DNA of 7,162 nucleotides from positions 1-7,162 of the forward strand of contig DATDGG010000486.1 of assembly GCA_036522235.1 (NCBI GenBank). The letters run 5' to 3'. This stretch comes from VAZQ01 sp036522235. GTDB taxonomy: Bacteria; Pseudomonadota; Alphaproteobacteria; Rhizobiales; Xanthobacteraceae. Every line of letters begins with the position of its first letter. The stretch's first letter is position 1. Made by a program: the position numbers and the translations under genes. Positions 1 to 5,585 of the stretch are shown one piece after another. The notes below the pieces were generated by a model. That model was not told where the DNA came from, ran no database searches, and saw only the letters and a list, made by a program, of their open reading frames with translations.

Positions 1-83
1 CCTCCGGAAGCGATTGCGGCGGCTCCCAGGATCAAACCCTGCGGTCCGCCGCAACCCTGTAAATGCATGATCGGGGCCGGCAT
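1..83 (-). CDS. Possible 5' end of a small reverse-strand protein, cut by the window edge
   Basis: Read on the reverse strand from an ATG at 83-81, the frame stays open to the window edge for about 27 codons. It begins MPAPIMHLQGCGGPQGLILG and continues with an Ala-rich stretch. The Gly/Ala-rich hydrophobic character could fit the start of a small exported or membrane-associated protein, and an internal ATG at codon 6 is an alternative start. The ribosome-binding site is weak (a GGCGGG stretch a few bases upstream). The opposite strand is also open here, from base 1 to a stop at 175-177, so open-frame length alone proves nothing. No family is recognised; treat this as a candidate only. Confidence 0.2.
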   Translation of the reverse strand, partial: MPAPIMHLQGCGGPQGLILGAAAIASG

Positions 84-446
84 TGCAAGCCCGCCGACAT
101 CAAACCGTCATCGACGATTATGGCGGCGCCTGCAACACTACACCGCAACTCTTGATTTGATACCGATGCGCCGCTGAGGGGGAGGCCGAAAACAGAAGTG
201 GTACAAACTTCGAACGGTCACCGTGGAGCGAAGCCAGGCCAACGGCTCACAAAACCCTGCCCTGCCGCTGCGGCAAACCTTTGAAACTGCTACATAAGCT
301 TTGTGGCGCGAGCCTTGCGCGAGCCTTGCAAGCGGCCCATTGCTACCCATTTGCTACGCGACGCGCACGATTAGCCCCTTTTTTACGACCCGCCGCCGCC
401 GCTTCGTCAACGCGCCACAGCGTCTTCCTTGCATCCGGAATTTAGA
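84..446. other. Intergenic stretch without a convincing gene
   Basis: No frame here has plausible protein composition. The one reverse ORF longer than 60 codons (350-138) is Arg-rich, has no recognisable motif and lacks a clear ribosome-binding site. The only local structure noted is an 11-bp unit (GCGAGCCTTGC) repeated head to tail at 308-329. The stretch lies upstream of the possible gene at the left edge and downstream of the TonB-like gene, so it may carry a promoter and a transcript end. I could not identify either. Confidence 0.5.
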
Positions 447-947
447 TCACCGCCCCGCCGGCGGGGACTGAATCACCAGGCCGGTCTCCATTTCGACCGC
501 GCGTCCTTTGATCTGATAAGGCTTGAATTGCCACTGGCCGAGCGCGGCTTCGACGACTTGCCGCAGCTCGGCCGAGGCGTGGATCACGTGGACATGCTTC
601 ACACCGCCATCGGTACCGATGATGATCCGCACCGGAATGGGCATGAATTTGGGACCGACGATGGCGGGCTCGACCTTCCGGATCAGATTTTCCGCCACCG
701 CGTAGTCCTTGATGCACGCCGGACTGGAGGAGCCGTCATCCGTCCCCGCCGCAATGGAGGCATTATTTAGGTTCTGCGCAAGGCTCGCCAACATGTCCGA
801 ATCGCGGGTCGTCAGATTGAAGCTCATGACATGACAGCGGATGTCGGTCGCGTACATTGCGCGGTAGAGTCCGACCCCGTTGTAGTCAACCCGGCTGAAG
901 AGGCGGCCCGCGATTCTCTCCACTGACGGTCCGTGATCGATCGTCAT
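447..947 (-). CDS. Protein with a TonB C-terminal-like domain, probably N-terminally truncated
   Basis: The last 60 or so residues (about 105-162 of 166) match the TonB C-terminal pattern. They contain PVRIIIGTDGGVKHVHVIHA, then a helix and QWQFKPY, then a final strand VEMETGLVI. In TonB proteins this domain sits in the periplasm and contacts outer-membrane receptors. The first 70 residues (DHGPSVERIAGRLF, YRAMYATDIRCHVMSFNLTT) look like a genuine folded region that I cannot name. I chose the ATG at 947 because it overlaps the stop of the upstream membrane ORF (ATGA) and follows GAGG, although only 2 nt away; an ATG at 965 is the alternative. No signal peptide or membrane anchor is present, which is odd for a periplasmic domain. 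The frame also stays open far upstream with sensible residues (CLAIGNPAVDP). The true N-terminus may therefore have been lost, or may lie in the upstream frame. Confidence 0.6.
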   Translation of the reverse strand: MTIDHGPSVERIAGRLFSRVDYNGVGLYRAMYATDIRCHVMSFNLTTRDSDMLASLAQNLNNASIAAGTDDGSSSPACIKDYAVAENLIRKVEPAIVGPKFMPIPVRIIIGTDGGVKHVHVIHASAELRQVVEAALGQWQFKPYQIKGRAVEMETGLVIQSPPAGR

Positions 948-1432
948 GCCCTCGATCTCGGACATGGGATCAACAGCTGGATTGCCGATAGCCAGGCACT
1001 GTTCGCCTTGAGTTCCGGCGTGAGAATAAGTCCGCCATCGGCCCACAAGAGGGCGAATGATATGGCCGCCACCGCACGCAGAAGATCGTCGGCGCGGCCA
1101 TGCAGCGGTCCGGTCCAACGATCGAGGAGCCTCGAGAAGGTGGCGCCGAACGCGGTCTGCTCGGCCTCGCAAGCGAGATAGAACAGCGTGAGGAACAGTG
1201 CCAAGAACGAAAAACACGTCGTCGTGAACACTGCCTGTACGGGCAACGGATCGTCGGAAATGTTGCACGCCACGAACCACTTCACATGAGCGGCCGCGGT
1301 GGTGGCCATGGGTATCAAGTTGATCATCAGGCACGCGGCAAAAACCACCGGTCTCGCGATTCTTGATCCAACATGTCTGGCATCGAGCATCGGCGAACCG
1401 CATTGGTGCATGGCCGCGTGATCGGTGCTCAT
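944..1432 (-). CDS. Integral membrane protein, likely truncated C-terminally
   Basis: The 162-residue product has hydrophobic spans at about 29-48, 67-88 and 117-137. A fourth begins near 146 (AWLSAIQLLIP) and is cut short by the tail CPRSRA and a stop. Between spans are polar loops such as HVKWFVACNISDD and RLLDRWTGPLHGRADD. I believe it resembles the N-terminal half of a larger family of rhizobial polytopic membrane proteins of about 300 residues, with HVKWF and LTPELK as landmarks; this is from memory and unverified. The ATG at 1432 was chosen because a GAAGGG ribosome-binding site lies about 8 nt upstream; a longer reading from 1486 adds only an Arg-rich leader. The stop overlaps the next gene's ATG by 4 nt, which would allow translational coupling. 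The abrupt end inside a membrane span points to a deletion or frameshift near 944-985, so this may be a pseudogene. Confidence 0.6.
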   Translation of the reverse strand: MSTDHAAMHQCGSPMLDARHVGSRIARPVVFAACLMINLIPMATTAAAHVKWFVACNISDDPLPVQAVFTTTCFSFLALFLTLFYLACEAEQTAFGATFSRLLDRWTGPLHGRADDLLRAVAAISFALLWADGGLILTPELKANSAWLSAIQLLIPCPRSRA

Positions 1433-1515
1433 CAATTTCGCCCTTCGCAATCTGGACTGCGTACGCTCACGCTGCCGTCTGTCCAACGGTGACGTTCAGC
1501 CACCTACGCGAACAC

Positions 1516-1570
1516 CTAGGTAGAAGACGGAAAGGTAGGAGGCAGATAAGGTAGGAGGCAGATAAGGTAG
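1516..1570. repeat. Short tandem repeat, 16-bp unit, about 3.4 copies
   Basis: Two identical head-to-tail copies of AAGGTAGGAGGCAGAT occupy 1532-1547 and 1548-1563, followed by a partial copy AAGGTAG at 1564-1570. A degenerate 15-bp copy precedes them from about 1517. On the reverse strand the units read CTACCTTATCTGCCTC. The array lies about 85-140 nt upstream of the membrane gene start at 1432, so it could affect that promoter. It has no spacers and is far too short for a CRISPR array. Confidence 0.75.
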
Positions 1571-1901
1571 ATGTCAGGCCCCCACGTCGACACCAACAAA
1601 ACGATAGCAAGGAAAATGTGCGTTCTCATGGCGAACACTGGGCCACGATGTGAATGTTTTTGTTCTCACGCAATTGTCGCAACGCGACGTGGCGCGAGCG
1701 TCGCGACGCAAGAATAGCATGGCACCATCCCGACGACGCCGCGCAGACTTTGACGGACATTTCGTAGGACGGACACGCTCAACGGTGAGATCGCGAAGGT
1801 GCATACGTCCGGTGCAAATCACCGGGTACCGCACTCGCAACAGGGAACAATCGGGCCACTCGGTGGCCGCCCCGCAATGGCGCAGGACGGAGCGTCGTCG
1901 C
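1571..1901. other. Gene-poor stretch without a convincing coding region
   Basis: ORFs exist on both strands here, but all are rich in Arg, Cys and His, lack hydrophobic core patterns and match no family I know. A 6-bp inverted repeat (CCGGTG, loop CAAAT, CACCGG) lies at 1809-1825 without a following T-run. I see no RNA gene or mobile element. Confidence 0.5.
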
Positions 1902-2075
1902 CTACCCTTTCGCCATACACGGCACTATATTCTGCATAACCGCCCGCGACCCCGGTGCTGATGACGAATGTGGATGATCTCGCCGCGAATAGGTCGGCGC
2001 GGCGGCTTGCGCGAAATCCTTTGATGGCGCCGCAGCGAGCAAAAGGCCCAAGATCGATAGTGGATACAGCCGCAT
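1902..2075 (-). CDS. Possible small secreted protein, 57 aa
   Basis: The frame starts at an ATG preceded by GGAG with an ideal 6-nt spacing (GGAGAAAACC then ATG). The product begins MRLYPLSILGLLLAAAPSKD and continues FAQAAAP, which reads as a bacterial signal peptide with possible cleavage after an Ala-rich stretch near residue 26. The remaining 30 residues are Ser/Arg/His-rich and unremarkable, ending CMAKG. Small exported proteins with similar leaders are common in Bradyrhizobium. The mature part is shorter than usual, and an overlapping reverse frame continues with a sensible stretch (GGYAEYSAVYGERVGDD). A frameshift after the signal peptide is therefore possible. It is divergent from the serine hydrolase, with 111 nt between the two starts. 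No function can be assigned. Confidence 0.35.
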   Translation of the reverse strand: MRLYPLSILGLLLAAAPSKDFAQAAAPTYSRRDHPHSSSAPGSRAVMQNIVPCMAKG

Positions 2076-2186
2076 GGTTTTCTCCGGCCGAGCGGGCTTG
2101 CCGTATCATATTGGATTTGTCGTCCCTCGGCTGCATTTCCGAACCGGCCGTGTTAGTCTTTGGCGTCCCTGAAGGGAGGGCTTGCG

Positions 2187-3512
2187 ATGGAAATCATACG
2201 CGCGGCTGTCGCACTGATGGCCGCAAGGATCGTGACTGCAGGTATCATGACCGCAGGTATCATCACTGCAGGAATGACGGGCATGCCATTGATGGCGCAA
2301 GCCGCCGATCCGCTGCCGCGCGCGACCCCTGAGGACGTCGGCATGTCCTCCGAGCGTCTCGCGCTGATCGGCAAGGCGGTCAACTCCGAGATCGCGCACG
2401 ACCAGCTTCCGGGCGCGGTGCTGGCCATCGCACGGCGCGGCAAGCTCGTCTATTTCGAGACCTTCGGCTATCGCGACAAGGCCGCGGGCGCGCCGATGAC
2501 GAGCGACGCGATCTTCAATATCGCCTCGATGACCAAGCCGATGGTGGCGGTCGGCGCCCTGCAGCTCTACGAGCAGGGCAAGCTCCTGATGGACGAGCCG
2601 GTCGCGAAGTATTTTCCGAAATTCGCGAACATGCAGGTCGCCGTCATGGACGCCAAGAAGGAGAATATCGTCGAAACGGTGCTGGCGGCGCGCAAGATCA
2701 CGATCCAGGATCTGTTCCGCCATACGTCAGGCCTGATCTATGGGGGCCGCGGCACGACCGCGGTGCACAAGCTCTATCCGGAAGGCAGCAGCCAGGCGGC
2801 TGCCGCCATGACGGGCGCGGAATTCGTCGATCACCTGAGCTCGCGGCCGCTCCTCTACCAGCCGGGCACGGTCTGGGACTACGGCTTCGGCCTCGACGTG
2901 CTGGGCCTGGTCATCGAGCAGGTGACCGAGCAGTCGCTCGGCAGCTATCTGCAACAGAATGTATGGAAGCCGCTCGGCATGGCGGATACCACCTTTCTGA
3001 TCCCGCCCGAAAAGGCTGCGCGCTACGCCAAGGCGCTGCCCAGCGATCCGACCACCGGCAACCCGCAATCGATGACGCCGCTGACGCAGAAGACGAAGTT
3101 CGAATGCGGCGGCGGCTGCGCGGCCTCGACCGCCAACGACTACCTGCGTTTTGCGCTCATGCTCATGAACAAGGGCAAGTATGGGGACGCCCGGGTCCTG
3201 GGTCCCAAGACGGTCGAATACATGCTGTCGAACCAGCTCGCACCCGACGTCAAGAACCTGATCGTGAACGGCGATCCGACTCGCGCCGATTACGGCTTCG
3301 GCCTCGGGCTTGCGGTCCGCACCACGCCCGGGATCGTGCGCATGATGGGCTCGGTCGGCGACTTCTCCTGGCCGGGCGCGAGCGGCACCAATTGGTGGGC
3401 CGACCCGCATGAGCAGTTGGCGGTCGTGTGGATGGCGCAATCGCCGGGGCCGATCCGCTGGAAGTACCGGCAGATGATCAATGCCCTGGTCTATCAGGCC
3501 ATCGTCGATTGA
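2187..3512 (+). CDS. Exported serine hydrolase, class C beta-lactamase / family VIII esterase fold
   Basis: The 441-residue protein has the usual length for this family, whose members hydrolyse esters or beta-lactam-like amides through an acyl-serine; the substrate here is unknown. The motif SxxK appears as S114-M-T-K117, with S114 the nucleophile. The family Tyr appears as Y232-G-F in WDYGFGLDVLG. The third motif is W395-P-G in FSWPGASGTNWWADP, the WxG form typical of family VIII esterases rather than the KTG of true AmpC enzymes. A signal peptide ends around residue 38 (LMAQAAD), so the enzyme is probably periplasmic. The start at 2187 is favoured over the upstream ATG at 2160 because GGGAGGG lies 6 nt before it and the signal peptide then begins directly. 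Two cysteines (C307, C311, in ECGGGC) might form a disulfide after export. The gene stands alone on the forward strand and converges on the peroxiredoxin gene. Call it a serine hydrolase; a resistance role is not supported. Confidence 0.93.
   Translation: MEIIRAAVALMAARIVTAGIMTAGIITAGMTGMPLMAQAADPLPRATPEDVGMSSERLALIGKAVNSEIAHDQLPGAVLAIARRGKLVYFETFGYRDKAAGAPMTSDAIFNIASMTKPMVAVGALQLYEQGKLLMDEPVAKYFPKFANMQVAVMDAKKENIVETVLAARKITIQDLFRHTSGLIYGGRGTTAVHKLYPEGSSQAAAAMTGAEFVDHLSSRPLLYQPGTVWDYGFGLDVLGLVIEQVTEQSLGSYLQQNVWKPLGMADTTFLIPPEKAARYAKALPSDPTTGNPQSMTPLTQKTKFECGGGCAASTANDYLRFALMLMNKGKYGDARVLGPKTVEYMLSNQLAPDVKNLIVNGDPTRADYGFGLGLAVRTTPGIVRMMGSVGDFSWPGASGTNWWADPHEQLAVVWMAQSPGPIRWKYRQMINALVYQAIVD
2220..2279 (+). 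repeat. 15-bp tandem repeat encoding the signal-peptide core
   Basis: Four consecutive 15-nt units start at 2220, 2235, 2250 and 2265. The second and third (ACTGCAGGTATCATG and ACCGCAGGTATCATC) differ at two bases; the first and fourth are more diverged. Each encodes five residues (roughly TAGIM, TAGII), so the units together build the hydrophobic core of the serine hydrolase signal peptide. Copy-number change would keep frame and alter only leader length. Confidence 0.75.
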
Positions 3513-3536
3513 CGCGCGCGTCGGCCGCGCGCGTCA
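3510..3536. terminator. Hairpin between convergent genes, containing both stop codons
   Basis: TGACGCGCGCG at 3510-3520 pairs perfectly with CGCGCGCGTCA at 3526-3536 around the loop TCGGC. The first three bases are the TGA stop of the serine hydrolase, and the last three, read in reverse, are the TGA stop of the peroxiredoxin. The symmetry would place the same 11-bp GC stem at both transcript ends. There is no T-run on either side, so it may act as a weak or Rho-assisted terminator or as a 3'-end stabiliser. Confidence 0.6.
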
Positions 3537-4106
3537 GGCCGGTGCGCTCAGCCAGGCGATGACCTCGGCGGCGCTGCGATCCGGCGGAAAGACCGGATAG
3601 AACACCTTGGTGATGATGCCGTCGTCGAGCACCATGGTGAGCCGCTTGAGCAATATCATGCCGTCGACGCTGAAGGTCGGCAGCCGCAGCGTGCGCTGGA
3701 TTTCAAGCCGCGCGTCGGACAACAGCGCGAACGGCAGATGCAGGCGCGTCGCGACCTCGTGCTGGTAGTCGCCCTCCTGCGTCGAGAGCCCGAAGAGCTG
3801 CGCCACGCCAAGGCCCCTGAGCTCGGCGAAATGGTCGCGGAAGCCGCAGCTCTGCGGCGTGCAGCCGCGCGCGCCCGGGATCGCGTCCCAGCCGGTGGGC
3901 AGGGCTTGGCCGGGCCGGCCCGTGCGCGGATAGGCGTAGACAACCGTGCGGCCGCGGATGCGCGACAGGTTGACCGACGCGCTGTCGGTCGCCGGCAGCG
4001 CAAGGTCGGGCCAAGCCATCGCGGCGAGATGGCGCGCCGCCCCATCGTCGACCGGCGCCGGAAGGTCGGGGGGCAGTTCGAGGGGATTGTGCAGAACTCC
4101 GCTCAT
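3534..4106 (-). CDS. Peroxiredoxin, PrxQ/BCP-like
   Basis: This 190-residue protein of the thioredoxin fold is predicted to reduce peroxides using a reactive cysteine. The motif GC82TPQSC87GFRDHFAEL carries the peroxidatic Cys82 and a resolving Cys87 four residues apart, the spacing seen in PrxQ/BCP enzymes; R90 follows. A strand VVYAYPRTG lies before the active site, and FGLSTQ and LPFALLSD match later core strands. The canonical PxxxTxxC pattern is not intact: Ala stands at both the Pro (75) and Thr (79) positions, and about 15 residues separate YPRTGRPG from the catalytic Cys. This suggests a distinct redoxin subgroup. The protein has no signal peptide and is probably cytoplasmic. The start at 4106 lacks a clear ribosome-binding site, and Met30 at 4019 is a less likely alternative. 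It lies 48 nt downstream of the coiled-coil gene on the same strand, so co-transcription is possible. Confidence 0.85.
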   Translation of the reverse strand: MSGVLHNPLELPPDLPAPVDDGAARHLAAMAWPDLALPATDSASVNLSRIRGRTVVYAYPRTGRPGQALPTGWDAIPGARGCTPQSCGFRDHFAELRGLGVAQLFGLSTQEGDYQHEVATRLHLPFALLSDARLEIQRTLRLPTFSVDGMILLKRLTMVLDDGIITKVFYPVFPPDRSAAEVIAWLSAPA

Positions 4107-4154
4107 GGTCGGCAGGATCGATTGGCAGGCGGCGCTCGGGCGCCCGCGTGCCGA

Positions 4155-4535
4155 CTATTTCTTTCGCGACTTGCGGGCCGCGTAACGGGCATCGCGCGCG
4201 GCTTTGCGCTCGACCTCCTCGGCGGCCGCCCGCGCCGCCTTCTCGGCCTGCTCGCGTTCCGCCCGCACTGCTGCTTCCCGCTCCGCCTGTTCGGCAAGCT
4301 CACGGGCACGGGCCGCTTCCTTGACGGCTTCGATCGCGCGCGCCTCCTTCTCGGCCTTGCGCACCGTAGCGCGCGCCTCCCGCGCCACGCTCGCGGCCTG
4401 CCGGGCCGCCGCCCGCTCGGCGACCGCAGGATCGTTGGCTGCGGTGTTCGCGCGAAACCGCTCGAGCGCCGCCTTCCGGGCGGTCGTGGCCGCGCTCTGT
4501 CGCGCGAGGAAATCCGGATCTTTGAACCCGCCCAT
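4155..4535 (-). CDS. Coiled-coil Ala/Arg/Glu-rich protein, DUF6481-like
   Basis: The 126-residue product opens MGGFKDPDFLARQSAATTAR and then becomes one long, highly charged helix rich in Ala, Arg, Glu and Lys. It ends RKAARDARYAARKSRKK, strongly basic. The N-terminal FKDPDF motif and the basic RDARYAARK tail match the uncharacterised DUF6481 family of alphaproteobacteria as I remember it. Function is unknown; the extended helix and basic tail would allow nucleic-acid or ribosome contact, but that is speculation. There is no signal peptide. The start is supported by AAGAAGGG about 10 nt upstream, a slightly long spacing. A small inverted repeat (CCGCGA, loop GCGA, TCGCGG) lies at 4568-4583 in the upstream leader. 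The forward ORFs opposite this gene are shadows of its biased codons. Confidence 0.8.
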   Translation of the reverse strand: MGGFKDPDFLARQSAATTARKAALERFRANTAANDPAVAERAAARQAASVAREARATVRKAEKEARAIEAVKEAARARELAEQAEREAAVRAEREQAEKAARAAAEEVERKAARDARYAARKSRKK

Positions 4536-4674
4536 CAGATGCGACCCTTCTTGAATCTCAAAATCTCCCGCGAGCGATCGCGGTTCCGCGGATCATAGTC
4601 TCGCGCACCGGCCGGCGACAGTCGATTTTTCGTTGGTCCCGAGCTTGTGGAAACGCAGAGATCAGCCGCCGCCC

Positions 4675-5130
4675 TCAACCCGGCATGGCGTTCAGGGACG
4701 CTTCGCTTGCGGTCCAGCCGTGCACGACCTTGCAATGCCGGCATTGGGCAAATCTGCGGACACCGGCGAGCTTGGCGAGGTCATCGGCGGCGGTCAATCG
4801 AATGCCGGTCCAGATGTCCCGGCCGGTGCGGGGGCATTTGATAAGGACGTAAGGCTTTGCCTTGCTGTCGTCGGCGGATTGCGGCGCGGCGAGGAACTCG
4901 ACGCCTGCCTCATCAATGGACCGCCAGACGATGCGGGACCAGCGATGCAGCTTGTCCGAGAGCTTCAGCATGAATTGGCCGGGCAGCCGGTCCGGATCGT
5001 CGACCTTGAGGCGGGCGCCGCTCTGCGAGACGTCGAGCACGAGACCCGGCAGGTATGAGCCGTCCGCCATCTTGATCCCGACCGCGAGATCGATGTCGCG
5101 TCGGGCAAATTTTCTGTTCTCCGCGTCCAT
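4675..5130 (-). CDS. PilZ-domain protein with a C-terminal zinc-ribbon-like tail
   Basis: Residues 5-85 of 151 form a PilZ domain, the usual receptor for cyclic di-GMP. The N-terminal arginine motif is R6-K-F-A-R10-R11, and the second motif is D33-V-S-Q-S-G38, matching RxxxR and (D/N)xSxxG. Both binding motifs look intact, so nucleotide binding is plausible. The last 55 residues contain C99 in KCPRTGRD and then C130-R-H-C133 followed by H137 and W139, resembling the small Cys-rich domain found in many short rhizobial proteins and possibly binding zinc. The start at 5130 is chosen over 5172 because AGAGG lies 8 nt upstream and the longer version only adds an Arg-rich leader. The protein should be cytoplasmic. 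The target process (motility, polysaccharide or other) cannot be read from the neighbours. Confidence 0.88.
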   Translation of the reverse strand: MDAENRKFARRDIDLAVGIKMADGSYLPGLVLDVSQSGARLKVDDPDRLPGQFMLKLSDKLHRWSRIVWRSIDEAGVEFLAAPQSADDSKAKPYVLIKCPRTGRDIWTGIRLTAADDLAKLAGVRRFAQCRHCKVVHGWTASEASLNAMPG

Positions 5131-5172
5131 TGACTTGCCTCTGCACCGCCGCCGGCCTGCCGGCACCGTCAC

Positions 5173-5365
5173 CGGAGGTAGTCAATTACGCCGCCATCCT
5201 TGCCAAATCCCAAATGGGACCCCCGCCCGCGTAGTTCTGCCTAGGCATCACCGTCTGACGATTTCGGCAAGCCGCCGAGCCGCCGCCACAGCAGGGCATC
5301 GAGCGACAGCCTGCCGGGGCCCCGGGGGGCTTGCGGTCGCGGCCCTGTCGGCTGCGGCGCTGTCC
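5173..5365. other. Intergenic region upstream of the PilZ gene
   Basis: This stretch should hold the reverse-strand PilZ promoter, which I could not pinpoint. On the forward strand, the frame leading into the small membrane ORF is open but has no ATG, GTG or TTG start here. It passes a GC-rich stretch with a run of six G near 5325, where slippage or a sequencing error could hide a start in another frame. Confidence 0.4.
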
Positions 5366-5518
5366 ATGCTGCATGCGATCGAGGCGACGGCGATGATCCT
5401 GATCTGGAATGCCGGAATCGTCGCGCTCGTGGCCTGCCTCGCCACGGCGTTTGGACGAAGGATGCTGCGATGGACGGCTTCGCGTTTTGCGCCGGGACGT
5501 CAGGGGCTAGGCGCTTGA
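5366..5518 (+). CDS. Possible small membrane protein, start uncertain
   Basis: The frame ending at 5518 encodes GLAVAALSAAALSMLHAIEA followed by TAMILIWNAGIVALVACLA and a basic tail (FGRRMLRWTASRFAPGRQ). That pattern of two hydrophobic spans and a positive tail is typical of a small inner-membrane protein. The first span begins about 40 nt before the only nearby ATG (5366), so the ATG start would cut it. No ribosome-binding site precedes the ATG, and no alternative start codon lies in frame for more than 150 nt. Either the start lies in another frame upstream of the G-run (frameshift) or this is a remnant. The strong hairpin immediately after its stop supports a real transcript end. A reverse ORF on the other strand (5445-5248) is the main competing reading. 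Confidence 0.3.
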   Translation: MLHAIEATAMILIWNAGIVALVACLATAFGRRMLRWTASRFAPGRQGLGA

Positions 5519-5533
5519 GGGCAGAGACAGCTT

Positions 5534-5560
5534 GGCGCCCGCGCTGTTCACGCGGGCGCC
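5534..5560. terminator. Perfect GC hairpin between convergent reading frames
   Basis: GGCGCCCGCG at 5534-5543 pairs without mismatch with CGCGGGCGCC at 5551-5560 around a 7-nt loop. It lies 15 nt after the forward membrane ORF and 25 nt after the stop of the reverse cytochrome gene, so it can serve both strands. It is followed by TTC on the forward strand and by no real T-run on the reverse, so efficiency is uncertain. Confidence 0.6.
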
Positions 5561-5585
5561 TTCAGTCACACGGAGCCCAGTTGGA

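Noticed and set aside
308..329. 11-bp direct repeat GCGAGCCTTGC twice
   Set aside because: Only two copies, with no related sequence nearby and no link to a gene, attachment site or origin.
453..466. Perfect palindrome CCCCGCCGGCGGGG as a terminator
   Set aside because: It lies inside the last codons of the TonB-like gene, has only a 5-bp stem with a 4-nt loop, and no T-run follows.
966..1403. N-terminal 146 codons of the long reverse frame that ends with the TonB-like domain
   Set aside because: Most of it is Arg/His-rich and overlaps the clearly hydrophobic membrane-protein frame. Only the last 15-20 residues before 965 look protein-like, and they are discussed as a junction question.
1516..1570. 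Possible CRISPR array
   Set aside because: Units are contiguous, 16 bp, and have no spacers or nearby cas genes.
1571..1717. 48-codon forward ORF just after the 16-bp repeats, with AAGG before its ATG
   Set aside because: The product is Arg/Cys-rich with no family resemblance, and its apparent ribosome-binding site is simply part of the repeat.
2106..2723. Reverse ORFs opposite the serine hydrolase, including 2727-3440
   Set aside because: They are Arg/His-rich shadows of a gene with complete catalytic motifs.
3738..4598. Forward 286-codon ORF across the peroxiredoxin and coiled-coil genes
   Set aside because: It is a GC-rich antisense shadow: Arg-rich, no motif, and it lies opposite two convincing reverse-strand genes.
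4633..5058. Forward 141-codon ORF opposite the PilZ gene, plus another from 4862
   Set aside because: Both lie antisense to a recognisable PilZ domain with a good ribosome-binding site. Only the far 3' end of the second, beyond 5300, has independent membrane-protein character.
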